In this document: positions 18,579-28,533 of the stretch, piece after piece
How the letters are laid out: each line of letters opens with the position of its first letter
Numbering within the stretch: the first letter of the stretch is position 1
NCBI RefSeq assembly: GCF_026241155.1
Contig: NZ_JAPFGP010000009.1
Location: 1-64,000 of the forward strand
Direction: 5' to 3'
DNA: 64,000 nt
Origin: Paucibacter sp. PLA-PC-4
GTDB lineage: Bacteria; Pseudomonadota; Gammaproteobacteria; Burkholderiales; Burkholderiaceae_C
Notes under the pieces: model-generated
Database searches by the model: none
Told to the model about the DNA's origin: nothing
The model's input: the letters and a program-made list of their open reading frames with translations, nothing else
Position numbers and translations under genes: made by a program

Positions 18579-19805
18579 ATGAAGATCACAAGACCCTGGA
18601 TCACCCAGGGGGCGGGCTGTTGCGTCATCGCGATGGCCCTGAGCCTGCCCGCGCATGCGCAGACCGGCCTGGCCGAGTTGTTCTCGGCCGCCTGGCAGCG
18701 CCAGCCCGAGGCCCTTGCGGCTGCGGCCCATCGCGAAGCCGCCGAGGGGCGCCAGGCCAGTGCCCGTAGCTGGACGGCCGAACCCGCCAGCCTGCAAATT
18801 GGCAGCAAGACCGACCGGCTGCACCGCAACGACGGTGCACGCGAACTCGAGCTGGGCATCGCCGCGCCGCTGTGGCGGCCCGGCGAACGCGGCCGGGCGC
18901 AAGCGCTGGCCGTCGCCGAGCTCGGCGCACTGGACAGTCGCGTCGCGGCGGCCCAGTGGCGCCTGGCCGGCCTGCTGCGCGAGGCCTGGTGGGCCTGGCA
19001 GCATGCCGCGCTGGACCTGGGGCTGGCGCAGGCCCGGGTCGAGCAGGCCCAGCAGCTCGGACACGATGTGGCCCGACGCGTCGTGGCGGGCGATCTCTCG
19101 CGCGCCGACCAGCACCAAGCCGAGGCGGCAATCGCCGCCGCCCAAGCGGACCTGGCCGAGGCCAAGGCAGGGCTGGCCCAGGCCCGCTTCGGCCTGCAGG
19201 CCTTGAGCGGCAGAGTGCCCGAGGCTGCCAGCGGCGGCGAACCCGCGCCACCCGGTGAGGACCACAGCCTGGAGGCCCATCCGGCGCTGCGCGAACTGCA
19301 GGACCGCGCGCGCCTGGCCCGCCATGCCCGCGAACTGGCCGGCACGCAAGGTCGCGCCAGCCCCGAGCTGAGCCTGTCGACCGCGCGCGAGCGCGGCGCG
19401 CGCGGCGAAGCCTGGGGCCAGACCGTTACGCTGGGCCTGCGCATCCCCTTCGGCAGCGAGGGCCAGCGCAAGACGCAGCTGGCCACGGCCGCCGCCGCGC
19501 AGATCGAGGCCGAGGCCCTACTGACACTGGAGCAGCAGCGCCTGGCGGCCGAACTCGCCACCGCCCGTGCGCGACTCGATGCCTCCGAGGCCCAATTCCG
19601 GTCCGCAGCGCGGCGCGCCGAGCTCGCCCGCGAGACCCTGGGTTTTGTCGACAAGGCCTTCAGCCTGGGCGAGACCGATCTGCCCAGTCGCTTGCGCGTG
19701 GCCCAGGAGGCTTTTGAGGCCCAGCGCCAGAGCGAGCGCGCCCGCCTCGGCCAACAGCAAGCCCTGTCCACGCTGCGCCAGGCCCTGGGCCTGTTGCCGC
19801 AGTGA
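18579..19805 (+). CDS. Outer-membrane efflux channel of the TolC family (CzcC/CusC-like)
   Basis: A 408-residue protein with an N-terminal signal peptide ending near AHAQ and two long Ala/Glu/Gln-rich alpha-helical hairpin regions, each beginning with a repeated LAxA pattern, as expected for TolC-fold trimers. It lies upstream of the membrane-fusion and RND pump genes and should form the outer-membrane exit duct. A GAGGGA sequence precedes the ATG. A short hairpin (GGGGCT/AGCCCC, 18503-18519) lies between it and the CzcI-like gene. Confidence 0.88.
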   Translation: MKITRPWITQGAGCCVIAMALSLPAHAQTGLAELFSAAWQRQPEALAAAAHREAAEGRQASARSWTAEPASLQIGSKTDRLHRNDGARELELGIAAPLWRPGERGRAQALAVAELGALDSRVAAAQWRLAGLLREAWWAWQHAALDLGLAQARVEQAQQLGHDVARRVVAGDLSRADQHQAEAAIAAAQADLAEAKAGLAQARFGLQALSGRVPEAASGGEPAPPGEDHSLEAHPALRELQDRARLARHARELAGTQGRASPELSLSTARERGARGEAWGQTVTLGLRIPFGSEGQRKTQLATAAAAQIEAEALLTLEQQRLAAELATARARLDASEAQFRSAARRAELARETLGFVDKAFSLGETDLPSRLRVAQEAFEAQRQSERARLGQQQALSTLRQALGLLPQ

Positions 19806-19831
19806 ACGCCAAAAACACTCAAGGATTTACC

Positions 19832-20368
19832 ATGTTTTTCACTTTCATCAGTCATCGCGGCCTCATCGCTGCGATGACCCTGGCACTGACGCCAGCCCTG
19901 TGGGCCGACGAGGGCCACAGCCATGATGCACCCGCCGCTGCTACTGGTACGGCCCTGCCCCGTTTCCACGCGGTGTCCGAGGACTTCGAACTGGTCGGCG
20001 TGCTGCAAGGCAAGCAGCTGACGCTCTATCTCGATCACGCGATCGACAACCGGCCGGTTAAAAACGCATCGTTGGAACTGGAACTCGGGGCGCTGAAGCT
20101 GCGCCCCAAGCCGCATGGCGAGGACGGCGAGTTCGAGGCCACGCTGGCCGAGGAGCTCAAGCCCGGCACGATCCCTGTGACCGTCACCGTCAGCGCCGGC
20201 GAGCAGAGTGATCTGCTCGCCGGAGAGCTCGACTTGCATGCGGACGAGCACACCACGGATGAAGCGGCACTCGCCTGGAAGCCCTGGGTGGCCGCCGGCT
20301 TGGTCACTGCGGTCCTGGCCGCCGTGCTGCTAAACCTGCGCGCACGCCGCCAAGGAGCTGCGGCATGA
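19832..20368 (+). CDS. His-containing periplasmic protein with C-terminal membrane anchor, metal-efflux operon
   Basis: A 178-residue protein: signal peptide (to about ALWA), a short DEGHSHD metal-ligand motif, a beta-rich domain of about 110 residues starting DFELVGVLQGKQLTLYLDH, and a single TM helix near the C-terminus followed by a short basic tail. The domain resembles by eye the product of the last gene of the operon. The ATG at 19832 has AAGGA 7 bases upstream; a GTG at 19802 overlapping the TolC stop is possible but would bury the signal peptide. The stop overlaps the adaptor gene's start. Confidence 0.72.
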   Translation: MFFTFISHRGLIAAMTLALTPALWADEGHSHDAPAAATGTALPRFHAVSEDFELVGVLQGKQLTLYLDHAIDNRPVKNASLELELGALKLRPKPHGEDGEFEATLAEELKPGTIPVTVTVSAGEQSDLLAGELDLHADEHTTDEAALAWKPWVAAGLVTAVLAAVLLNLRARRQGAAA

Positions 20369-21459
20369 GCAAGAAGCATCTGTTCTTTTTGGCCCTGCTC
20401 GCGGCCTCACTGCTGGCCCAGGCCGGCCCCGGCCATGACCATGGCGACGCGCCGCCGGCCGCCAGCGGCAACGGCCCGCAGCGCCTGCCCGATGGCGCGG
20501 TCTTCCTGCCCAAGCCGGCGCAGCGCCAGATCGGCGTGCGCACCCAAGTCAGCAGCGCCGAGGCGCTGCCGCGCGTGAGCGCGCTGGCCGGCACCGTCGT
20601 GATGGACCCGAACGCCGGCGGCAAGGTGCAGGCCTTGATGGCCGGCCGCCTGGAAGCCGGGCCGCGTGGTCTGCCTTCGCTCGGACAGACCGTGCGCAAG
20701 GGCGAGGTGCTGGCCTGGGTGCGCCCGGGCGGGGAGGCGCTGGAGCGCGCCAGCCAGGCGGCGCAGATCGCCGAATGGCAGGCCCAGCGTAGCCTGGCCG
20801 AGCAACGCCTGGCGCGGCTGAATCAGCTGGCCGACAGCGTGCCGCGCAAGGAGATCGAGGCGGCCGAAAGCGAGCTGGCCAGCCTGCGCGCACGCATCGC
20901 GGCGGTCGGCGCAGGCCTGGCCTCGCGCGAAGCGCTGCTAGCCCCAGCCAGCGGCGTGATCGCGTCGGCCGCAGCGGTGGCGGGTCAGGTCGTTGACGCA
21001 CGCGAGCTCTTGTTCGAGATCGTCGATCCGGAGCGGCTGCGTGTCGAGGCACTGGCCTACGACGGCGCCGCAGCGCAGGACATCGCCGGCGCGGCCTTGG
21101 CCGTCAGCGGCGTCAAGCTGAACTTCATCGGCGCCGCGCGCGCGCTTCGCGAGCAGGCGATTCCCTTGCTGTTCCGCGCCCAGGGCACGGGCCTGCAGGA
21201 CCTGGCCCTGGGCCAGCCGGTGCAGGTGCTGGTGCACAGCCGCAGCACCGTGCAGGGCGTGCGCCTGCCGGCCGCGGCGCTGGTGCGCAGCGCGTCGAAC
21301 CAGACGATGGTCTGGGTCAAGGCCGCGCCGGAACGCTTCGAGCCGCGAGTCGTGACGAGTACGCCCCTGGACGGCGCCACGGTGGCGGTCACTGCGGGGC
21401 TCAAAGCGGGCGAGCGCGTCGTCTCCGAAGGCGCTTTGCTGATCAACCAGATCCGATAA
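20365..21459 (+). CDS. RND efflux periplasmic adaptor (CzcB/CusB-like)
   Basis: A 364-residue membrane-fusion protein linking the inner-membrane pump to the TolC channel. It has a signal peptide, a GPGHDHGD His motif just after it, a lipoyl/hairpin section (KGEVLAWVRPGGEALERA, then a coiled-coil with RLARLNQLADSVPRKEIEAAESELASL) and a beta-barrel and membrane-proximal end (LKAGERVVSEGALLINQI). It has no CusF-like extension. AAGGAG lies 9 bases before the ATG, which overlaps the previous stop. Confidence 0.9.
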   Translation: MSKKHLFFLALLAASLLAQAGPGHDHGDAPPAASGNGPQRLPDGAVFLPKPAQRQIGVRTQVSSAEALPRVSALAGTVVMDPNAGGKVQALMAGRLEAGPRGLPSLGQTVRKGEVLAWVRPGGEALERASQAAQIAEWQAQRSLAEQRLARLNQLADSVPRKEIEAAESELASLRARIAAVGAGLASREALLAPASGVIASAAAVAGQVVDARELLFEIVDPERLRVEALAYDGAAAQDIAGAALAVSGVKLNFIGAARALREQAIPLLFRAQGTGLQDLALGQPVQVLVHSRSTVQGVRLPAAALVRSASNQTMVWVKAAPERFEPRVVTSTPLDGATVAVTAGLKAGERVVSEGALLINQIR

Positions 21460-21474
21460 CCGAGGCCACCAATC

Positions 21475-24400
21475 ATGTTCAAGTGGCTACTCGACTACAG
21501 CCTGGGCAACCGGCTGCTGGTCATCATCGCCGCGCTGGCGCTGATGGCCTATGGCGCATTCACCTTGTCGCGCACCCCGGTGGATGTTTTTCCCGATTTG
21601 AACAAACCCACGGTCACGCTGATGACCGAGGCCGGCGGCATGGCCGCCGAGGAGGTGGAACAGCTGATCACCTTCCCGCTGGAAACGGCGATGAACGGCC
21701 TGCCCGGCGTCGAATCGGTGCGCTCGACCTCCAGCGCCGGTCTGTCCTTCGTCTACATCACCTTCGACTGGAACGCCGAGATCTTCCGGGCCCGCCAAAT
21801 GGTATCGGAGCGGCTGGCAACGCTGGAGCAGGGCCTGCCCGACGGCGTGGTCGCGCACATGGGGCCGATCAGCTCCATCATGGGCGAGATCATGCAAATC
21901 GCCTTGCCCATCGAGTCCGATAAGGTCTCGGCGATGGCGGTACGGGAGTATGCGGACTGGGTGCTCAGGCCGCGCCTGATGGCAATTCCCGGCGTCGCCC
22001 AGGTGATCCCGATTGGCGGCGAGGTGCGGCAGTTTCAGGTTCAGCCGCAGACCGCGCGCATGGCCGAGCTGGGCATCACGCAGGACCAGCTCGCGGCGGC
22101 GCTGGAGCGTTATGCGGCCAACAGCTCGGGCGGCTTCCTGGAGCTCAATGGCCGCGAATACCTGATACGCCATCTCGGCCGCAGCAGCAGCCTCGATGAT
22201 CTGCGCAGTCTCGCGCTGGGCGCGCGCAATGGTCAGCCGCTGCTGCTGCGCCAGGTCGCCGAGGTCAGTTTTGCGCCGGCGCTCAAGCGCGGCGATGCCG
22301 GCTTCGAAGGCAAGCCCGCAGTGATTCTGGGCATCCAGAAGCAGCCCGGCGCCGATACCGTGGCGCTAACGCAGACCATCGAGGCCGCGCTGGGCGAGAT
22401 GAAGCGCTCGCTGCCATCCGGCATGGCTGCGCCCCAGGTCACCTTCCGCCAGGCCAGTTTCATTGAGTCTTCGATCTCAACCCTGCAGGGCAAGCTGATA
22501 GGCGCCTCGGTCTTTGTCGCGGTGATTCTCTGGGTCTTTCTGGGTAATTTGCGCACCACGGTGATCGCGCTACTGGCGATTCCGGTGTCCATCTTCATCA
22601 CGGCACTGGTGTTCCGCTACTTCGGCCTGTCGATCAACACGATGACCTTGGGCGGGCTGGCCATCGCGATCGGTGGCCTGGTCGACGATGCGGTGGTCGA
22701 TGTCGAGAACATCATCCGGCGCCTCAAGGAGGACCGTGCCCGCCATCCGGAGCACCGGCTGAACCCGCTGCAACTGGTGGCCAAGGCCAGCATGGAGGTG
22801 CGCTCGGGCATTCTGTATGCGACTGCCATCATCGTGCTGGTGTTCCTACCACTGTTCGCGCTGCCGGGCATGGAGGGACGGCTGTTCGTGCCGCTGGGCA
22901 TCGCCTTCATCGTCTCGACCCTGGCCAGCCTGCTGGTCTCGGTGACGGTGACACCGGTGCTGAGCTACTACCTGCTGCCCAAGATGAAGTCGCTGGACCA
23001 TGGCGACACCCGCCTGCTGGCGTGGCTGAAGGCGCGCTATGCAGTGGGGCTGCAGACCGTGCTCAGGCATCCCAAGCGCGCGCTGGCGGCAGGCGCCTGC
23101 GCGGCGCTGGCCGCGGCGGCGGCCGTGCCCTTTTTCGCCACCACATTTCTGCCGCCCTTCAATGAAGGCACGTTGCTGATCGGCCTGCGACTGAACCCCG
23201 GCGTGACGCTGGCCGAGAGCTCGGCGCTGGCACGCCAGGCCGAGCTGCTGGTGATGCAGGTGCCCGAGGTCGCGCATGTGGGCCGGCGCAGCGGCAGGGC
23301 CGAGCTGGACGAACACGCCGAGGGCGTGCATGTCAGCGAGCTTGATGTGGGTCTGAAGCCGCAGGCCGAGATCACGCGCTCCATGGACGAGATCAAGGCT
23401 GATATCCGCGCCAGGCTGGTCAATCTACCGGCCGCAGCGGCCATCGGCCAGCCGATCTCGCACCGTATCGATCACATGCTGTCCGGCGTGCGCTCGCAGA
23501 TCGCGATCCGCATCTTCGGTGAGGATCTGGACACTTTGCGCGGCCAGGCCGATGGGCTGCGCGCGCGCCTGGCAGCCATCCCGGGCCTGGCCGATCTGGA
23601 GATCGAGAAGCAGGTGCTGGCGCCGCAGATCAAGGTGCGCATCGACAGCGCGGCCGCCGCGCGCTATGGCGTGCCGACGCCGCAGATTACGGCCGCCTTG
23701 CAGGCGCTGGTCGAGGGTCAGCAAGTCAGCCAGATCGTCGAGGACGGCCGGCGCTTCGCGCTGGTGCTGCGCCTGCCCGAGTCGGCGCGCTCAATGGAGG
23801 GCCTGGCGCAGATCATGATCGCCACCCCCTTGGGCCCGGTGCCGCTGTCCAAGCTGGCCAGCATCGAGGACGGCGACGGACCGAACCAGATCAGCCGGGA
23901 CGACGGCAAACGCCGCATCGTGCTGTCGGCCAACGCGCAGGGCCGCGCCCTGTCGGACATCGTCGCCGACATCCGCAAGGCGGTGGCCGAAACGCCGCTG
24001 CCCGAGGGCTACTTTGTGACCTTGGGCGGTCAGTTCCAGGCCCAGGAACAGGCCTCGCGCCTGGTGGGGCTGCTGTCCCTGGTCTCGGCGGCGCTGATGT
24101 TCGTCGTGCTGTTCAGCCGCTACCAGAGCATCCGGCTGGCGCTGATCATCATGGCCAATATCCCGCTGGCCCTGGTCGGTGCCGTGCTGGGGCTGTGGCT
24201 ATCGGGCCAGCCGTTGTCGGTCGCTGCCCTGGTCGGCTTCATCACGCTTGCCGGCATCTCGGTACGCAACGGCATCCTGAAGCTGAGCCACTACCTGAAC
24301 CTGATGCGATTCGAGGGCGAGAGCTTCGAGCCCCAGATGATTGTGCGGGGCTCTCTGGAGCGGCTCAGTCCGGTGCTGATGACGGCCCTGGTAACCGCCT

Positions 24401-24594
24401 TCGCGCTGGCGCCACTGTTGTTCGAGGCAGAGCGCCCCGGCACCGAAATCCTGCATCCGGTGGCCGTGGTGATCTTCTGCGGCCTGATCAGCTCGACCCT
24501 GCTCGACACCTTTCTGACCCCGGCGATGTTCTGGCTATTCGGCCGCCGCGATGCCGAGCGGCTGCTGGACGACCGCGACGCTCAAGCTTTCTGA
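21475..24594 (+). CDS. Heavy-metal RND efflux pump (CzcA/CusA family)
   Basis: A 1039-residue inner-membrane proton/metal antiporter. The N-terminus PVDVFPDLNKPTVTLMTEAGG and the two six-TM blocks are typical of the HME-RND group. The TM4 proton-relay segment reads AIGGLVDDAVVDVEN (about residues 396-410). This differs from the DFGxxxDGAVVxVEN of characterised Zn/Co/Cd CzcA pumps and from the AIGxxVDAAIVMIEN type of Cu/Ag CusA pumps. The cation therefore cannot be assigned from this motif. The length is normal. The pump gene follows the adaptor gene after 15 bases. Confidence 0.93.
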   Translation: MFKWLLDYSLGNRLLVIIAALALMAYGAFTLSRTPVDVFPDLNKPTVTLMTEAGGMAAEEVEQLITFPLETAMNGLPGVESVRSTSSAGLSFVYITFDWNAEIFRARQMVSERLATLEQGLPDGVVAHMGPISSIMGEIMQIALPIESDKVSAMAVREYADWVLRPRLMAIPGVAQVIPIGGEVRQFQVQPQTARMAELGITQDQLAAALERYAANSSGGFLELNGREYLIRHLGRSSSLDDLRSLALGARNGQPLLLRQVAEVSFAPALKRGDAGFEGKPAVILGIQKQPGADTVALTQTIEAALGEMKRSLPSGMAAPQVTFRQASFIESSISTLQGKLIGASVFVAVILWVFLGNLRTTVIALLAIPVSIFITALVFRYFGLSINTMTLGGLAIAIGGLVDDAVVDVENIIRRLKEDRARHPEHRLNPLQLVAKASMEVRSGILYATAIIVLVFLPLFALPGMEGRLFVPLGIAFIVSTLASLLVSVTVTPVLSYYLLPKMKSLDHGDTRLLAWLKARYAVGLQTVLRHPKRALAAGACAALAAAAAVPFFATTFLPPFNEGTLLIGLRLNPGVTLAESSALARQAELLVMQVPEVAHVGRRSGRAELDEHAEGVHVSELDVGLKPQAEITRSMDEIKADIRARLVNLPAAAAIGQPISHRIDHMLSGVRSQIAIRIFGEDLDTLRGQADGLRARLAAIPGLADLEIEKQVLAPQIKVRIDSAAAARYGVPTPQITAALQALVEGQQVSQIVEDGRRFALVLRLPESARSMEGLAQIMIATPLGPVPLSKLASIEDGDGPNQISRDDGKRRIVLSANAQGRALSDIVADIRKAVAETPLPEGYFVTLGGQFQAQEQASRLVGLLSLVSAALMFVVLFSRYQSIRLALIIMANIPLALVGAVLGLWLSGQPLSVAALVGFITLAGISVRNGILKLSHYLNLMRFEGESFEPQMIVRGSLERLSPVLMTALVTAFALAPLLFEAERPGTEILHPVAVVIFCGLISSTLLDTFLTPAMFWLFGRRDAERLLDDRDAQAF

Positions 24595-24628
24595 TCAACA
24601 CACCAACCCAAGTGAGAGGACTTCAACA

Positions 24629-25024
24629 ATGATGACCATCAAGACTTTGGCCTGCGCTGCGGCGCTGAGCCTGGCGAGCCTCGCCGCCCATGCCGCCGGC
24701 GATCACAGCCACGCCCATGAGCACAAACCGCTGCACGGCGGCGTCGTGGTCGAGGCCAGCGATATCGACTTTGAGCTGGTGGCCAAGGCCGAGCAGATCA
24801 CCCTGCATGTGCGCGACCATGGCAAGCCGACCCCCACCGCCGGCGCGGTGGCCAAGTTGACCCTGCTCAGCGGCGCCGACAAGAGCGAGATCGCACTGAG
24901 CCCGGCCGGCGACAACAAGCTGGAGGCCAAGGGCAGCTTCAAGACCGGTCCGGGCACCAAGGTGGTGGCCACCGTGACCTTGGCCGGCAAGAAGCCGGTC
25001 AATGTGCGCTTCAGCCTGAAGTAG
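24629..25024 (+). CDS. Small His-rich periplasmic protein closing the metal-efflux operon
   Basis: A 131-residue exported protein: signal peptide to about AHAA, then GDHSHAHEHKPLHGG, a likely metal-binding cluster, followed by a beta-rich domain beginning DIDFELVAKAEQITLHVRDHG. The domain pattern matches that of the 178-residue protein encoded earlier in this operon, without the C-terminal TM helix. A GAGAGGA sequence 8 bases before the ATG supports the start. Role inferred: periplasmic metal buffering or delivery to the RND pump. It could instead be a general stress protein. Confidence 0.72.
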   Translation: MMTIKTLACAAALSLASLAAHAAGDHSHAHEHKPLHGGVVVEASDIDFELVAKAEQITLHVRDHGKPTPTAGAVAKLTLLSGADKSEIALSPAGDNKLEAKGSFKTGPGTKVVATVTLAGKKPVNVRFSLK

Positions 25025-25062
25025 GCCGGCTCGTCGGTCTGCGGCAGCCCTGCCTGAGCCCC

Positions 25063-25068
25063 TATAGT
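25063..25068 (+). promoter_or_regulatory. Candidate -10 element of the AraC-type regulator
   Basis: TATAGT ends 7 bases before the ATG at 25076 and no ribosome binding site intervenes, consistent with a leaderless transcript. This favours the ATG over the GTG at 25067, which overlaps the hexamer. Confidence 0.45.
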
Positions 25069-25075
25069 GGGGCCC

Positions 25076-25849
25076 ATGCCGCAAGACCGTACCCTGCTGC
25101 ACACCGGCGACCGCCTGCGTGTGGAGCGCGTTGTCATGCAAGCGCTGCCCGCGCAATGGAGCCCTCACTACCAGGTGGCTTCCGCGCGGCTGGTGCTGCC
25201 CGCCCAGGGTGCCACCGAATGCCGTCTGGCCGATCAAACATGCATGCTCGACGGCATGACCGTGCTGCGCCTGCCGACGGGCCAAGCCTATCGACTCAAG
25301 CCCTTCGGCGCCGCGACGCGCGCCAGCATCGTCGTCAGTGCTCAAGCGGACATGGATGACGGCTTGGCGCCGACACCCAGCGCCTTCTTGCTGGCGCCGC
25401 GCGCGCTGTGGCTGCTGCGCCGGCATTGGCGCGCACTGGCCCGCGATCCGCAGCGCGCCGGGCCGCAGACATCGGTGCTGCTGCAAGACGCCTTGCAACA
25501 AGCACTGCCTGCGGATCAGAGCCCGACGGCTGTGCTGCGCGCGCAGCGCTTCATCGTTGCGCGCACCGACACAGACGCACGCTGGCACTTGCAGGACGTG
25601 GCCGATGCGGCCTGCTGCTCGCTGTTTCACCTGGCCCGCTCATTTCGTCGGCACACCGGCCTGAGCCTGCATGGCTATCGCCAGCGACTGCGCCTGGCCG
25701 TGGCGCTGCAGCGCCTCGAAGACGGCGAACGCGACCTTGCCGGCCTGACCCATGATCTGGGCTTCAGCAGCCAGAGCCATCTGGGCGCCGCCTTTCAGCG
25801 GGGGCTGGGCGTGACACCAGCCCAGGCACGGCGCGAGCTCGGCTGCTGA
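25076..25849 (+). CDS. AraC family transcriptional regulator
   Basis: A 257-residue regulator. The C-terminal two helix-turn-helix motifs are clear: WHLQDVADAACCSLFHLARSF and DLAGLTHDLGFSSQSHLGAAFQ followed by GVTPAQARRE. The N-terminal 150 residues are an effector domain of the cupin-like type (ATECRLADQTCMLDGMTVLRLPTG) with no obvious metal site. It follows the metal-efflux operon on the same strand but appears to have its own promoter. Whether it controls the operon or the downstream exporter is unknown. Confidence 0.88.
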   Translation: MPQDRTLLHTGDRLRVERVVMQALPAQWSPHYQVASARLVLPAQGATECRLADQTCMLDGMTVLRLPTGQAYRLKPFGAATRASIVVSAQADMDDGLAPTPSAFLLAPRALWLLRRHWRALARDPQRAGPQTSVLLQDALQQALPADQSPTAVLRAQRFIVARTDTDARWHLQDVADAACCSLFHLARSFRRHTGLSLHGYRQRLRLAVALQRLEDGERDLAGLTHDLGFSSQSHLGAAFQRGLGVTPAQARRELGC

Positions 25850-25921
25850 GACCAAAGCTGCGCATCGACAGCGCAGGATTCTGATAGTCGCGCCCGGTCC
25901 TGCCGAGCAGACTCGGACCTC

Positions 25922-26833
25922 ATGATGAATCGCCCATTCATGCTTGGCCTGCTGGCCGCACTGGCTGCCGCGCTGATCGCCAGTGTCTGGCAGCTCGCTT
26001 CGCGCCATGGCGTCAGCACCAGCCTGGGGCCGCTGGAGCTGAACGCGCTGCGTTACGGCCTGCCGAGCCTGGTGCTGCTGCCATTGCTGCTGAAAACGGG
26101 CTTGCTGCCGGCCGGGCTGCCGCGTCGTCGACTGGCCCTGCTGGTGATGGGCGGCGGGCTGCCGTTTGGTGCACTGGTAATGATGGGCGCGCAGTGGGCG
26201 CCGGCCTCTCATATGGGCGTATTCATGGCCGGCAGCATGCCGCTGTTCACCGCCCTCGGTGCCCGGCTCTGGCATGGCGAGCGCATCGGCGGCCAGCGCC
26301 TGTGGGGGCTGTTGCTGATCTTGCTGGGCCTGCTTCTGTTTGCCGCTGGCGGCCTGGCCGACGCGGCGCAGAGCTGGCGCGGCGATCTGCTGTTCATGAT
26401 GGCGTCCGGGCTGTGGGCCATGTACACACTGGCCTTCCGGCACAGCGGCCTGACACCCTGGCAGGGCGCGGCCGTGGTTAACGGCTGGTCTTGCCTGCTG
26501 ATGCTGCCGCTCTTGCTGAGCATCGGTGCGCCAAAGCTGCTGAGCGCGCCCTGGAGCGATATCGCCTGGCAGGCGCTGGGCCAGGGCCTGCTGGCCGGCA
26601 TGCTAGGCCTGCTGGTCTACATGGCAGCGATCGAACGGCTCGGGGCGGCCCGCGCCTCGCTGTCAGCCGCCCTGGTGCCGCTCTTGACGGCCGGCGGTGC
26701 GAGCTGGCTGCTCAAGGAGCCGCTGGGCGCCGTAACACTGCTTGCCTGCGCCGTCGTCGCCGGCGGCGTGGCCTTGGCCAGCGGGGCGCTGCGGTTCAGG
26801 GTAGGCAAAAGAGACTTCAGCGCCCCAGCTTGA
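25922..26833 (+). CDS. DMT/EamA family exporter
   Basis: A 303-residue inner-membrane protein with ten hydrophobic segments in two EamA repeats: residues about 10-145 and 160-290, the second starting after [20 protein letters not shown]. EamA proteins export amino acids, nucleobases or drugs; the substrate is unknown. The start could be either of two adjacent ATGs. Its last 17 bases overlap the convergent chemoreceptor gene. Confidence 0.87.
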   Translation: MMNRPFMLGLLAALAAALIASVWQLASRHGVSTSLGPLELNALRYGLPSLVLLPLLLKTGLLPAGLPRRRLALLVMGGGLPFGALVMMGAQWAPASHMGVFMAGSMPLFTALGARLWHGERIGGQRLWGLLLILLGLLLFAAGGLADAAQSWRGDLLFMMASGLWAMYTLAFRHSGLTPWQGAAVVNGWSCLLMLPLLLSIGAPKLLSAPWSDIAWQALGQGLLAGMLGLLVYMAAIERLGAARASLSAALVPLLTAGGASWLLKEPLGAVTLLACAVVAGGVALASGALRFRVGKRDFSAPA

Positions 26834-28388
26834 ACACGCTGACCACCTCGGCCAGCTGTGCGGCCTGGTGCTTCAGGCTCTCGGCGGCCGCGGCGCTCTG
26901 TTCGACCAAAGCGGCGTTCTGCTGCGTGACCTGATCGAGCTGGTTCACCGCCTCGCCGACCTGGCTGATGCCGGTGGTCTGCTCGCCGGTGGCGTGCGAG
27001 ATCTCTTCGATCAAGTCATTGACCTTGCGCACCTGGGCGACGATGCCTTCCATGCTCTGGCCGGCCTCGCCGACCAGGCGCGTGCCGGCCTGGACCTTCT
27101 CGGCGCTGTTGACGATCAGGCCCTTGATCTCCTTGGCCGCGTTGGCCGAGCGCTGCGCCAGGCTGCGCACCTCGGCGGCGACGACCGCAAAGCCACGCCC
27201 CTGCTCGCCGGCCCGCGCCGCCTCAACGGCGGCGTTCAGCGCCAGGATGTTGGTCTGGAAGGCGATGCCGTCGATCACGCCGATGATGTCGGTGATCTTG
27301 TTGGAGGCAGCGGAGATGTCCTGCATCGTCGCGACCACCTGGCCCACGACGCTGCCGCCCTGCACGGCCGACGTCGAGGCGGCGTTGGCCAGCGCTGCGG
27401 CCTGGCGGGCGGTGTCGGCATTGTTCTTGACGGTGCTGGTCAGCTCCTCCATCGAAGCCGCCGTCTGCTCCAGATTGGCGGCCTGCTCTTCGGTGCGCTG
27501 GCTCAGGTCGGCATTGCCGTTGGCGATCTCGGACGAACCGGTGGCGATGCTGTCGCTGCTCTGACGCACCGCGCCGACGATGCGCACCAGTGAGCTCTGC
27601 ATGCGCTGCATCGAGCGCAGCATATCGGCCACCTCACCGCGCCCCTCGGCCCGGATCTCGCGCGACAGATCGCCCTCGCCGATGCTGGCCACCGCCTCGC
27701 TGGCCGCTGCCAGCGACCGTCGGATGCCAGCCACAACCACCCAGGCCAGCAGGCACAGCAGCGCCAATCCGGCCAGGCCGGCGCCCAGCACCGTCAGCCG
27801 GTAGGCTTTGATCATGCCGGCCGCCTCGGCGGCCTGCTCGGCTGAGCGCCGAGCCTGGAACTCCACCATCTTGTCGGCCGTCGCGATATAGCGCTCCATC
27901 AGCGGCGCAAAGCTGCTGCGGCCCAGCGCGCGCGCCTGCGCCATATCACCCTGCTTCTTCAGGGCCAGCGCCTTGTCACGGGCCTCCAGATAGGCTTTGC
28001 GCACACCGCCCAGTTCCTCCTGGATGCGTAAGCCCTCGGGGCTGGTTTCCAGTTCGGCGTAGCGCTTTTGCACGGTGCTGGTATCGGCGGTGACGGCGGC
28101 CATGCCGTCCTTGAAATAGTCCTGCAGGCTGTCGCCATCCGACTCGATGATGGCGAAGACCCGGGTCGCGTTGACGGCGATATTGCCGCGCCAGCGCTGC
28201 GCCAGCTGCAGCCGCTCGACCTGGTCGGTGGCCAGTTGTTCGACCGTCGCGCCCAGCGCCTGCACGCGCAGCAGGCTCAGCCCGATGATGCCCATCAGGA
28301 TGGCGACGGCAACACCGACGATCAGCGAGAACTGCTGGGCAATGCTCAGCTGCGAACGCCATCCCAGGCCTTGGCTTGCTTGTGTCAT
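26817..28388 (-). CDS. Methyl-accepting chemotaxis protein
   Basis: A 523-residue chemoreceptor. TM1 is at about residues 20-42, a periplasmic four-helix-bundle-type sensor follows (to about residue 190, with [14 protein letters not shown]), then TM2, a HAMP domain around residues 215-270, and the cytoplasmic signalling domain with the highly conserved tip [20 protein letters not shown] followed by [21 protein letters not shown]. It ends [12 protein letters not shown] without a CheR/CheB-tethering pentapeptide. The start at 28388 is preferred over upstream in-frame codons, which encode no conserved sequence. No chemotaxis genes adjoin it. Confidence 0.95.
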   Translation of the reverse strand: MTQASQGLGWRSQLSIAQQFSLIVGVAVAILMGIIGLSLLRVQALGATVEQLATDQVERLQLAQRWRGNIAVNATRVFAIIESDGDSLQDYFKDGMAAVTADTSTVQKRYAELETSPEGLRIQEELGGVRKAYLEARDKALALKKQGDMAQARALGRSSFAPLMERYIATADKMVEFQARRSAEQAAEAAGMIKAYRLTVLGAGLAGLALLCLLAWVVVAGIRRSLAAASEAVASIGEGDLSREIRAEGRGEVADMLRSMQRMQSSLVRIVGAVRQSSDSIATGSSEIANGNADLSQRTEEQAANLEQTAASMEELTSTVKNNADTARQAAALANAASTSAVQGGSVVGQVVATMQDISAASNKITDIIGVIDGIAFQTNILALNAAVEAARAGEQGRGFAVVAAEVRSLAQRSANAAKEIKGLIVNSAEKVQAGTRLVGEAGQSMEGIVAQVRKVNDLIEEISHATGEQTTGISQVGEAVNQLDQVTQQNAALVEQSAAAAESLKHQAAQLAEVVSVFKLGR

Positions 28389-28533
28389 ATCAAGAGGTCC
28401 CAACACCAGACACTGGCTCCATTGCTGTATCGACAGCAAGCGGCGAAATCTTGAGCGCTGTTCGCACGCGCATCCAGGACAGGCCAGCCCGTGCTGCATG
28501 CGTTTTTGATCGTTGCCGGCCAAAGAGGCCACA

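Noticed and set aside
18437-20251. Minus-strand frame of 604 codons opposite the TolC-type gene
   Set aside because: No domain pattern, Ser/Ala/Arg-rich, antisense to coupled operon genes.
24595-25066. Search for a MerR/ArsR or two-component metal regulator with the efflux operon
   Set aside because: Only the small His-rich gene lies here; the next regulator is AraC-type with no visible metal site.
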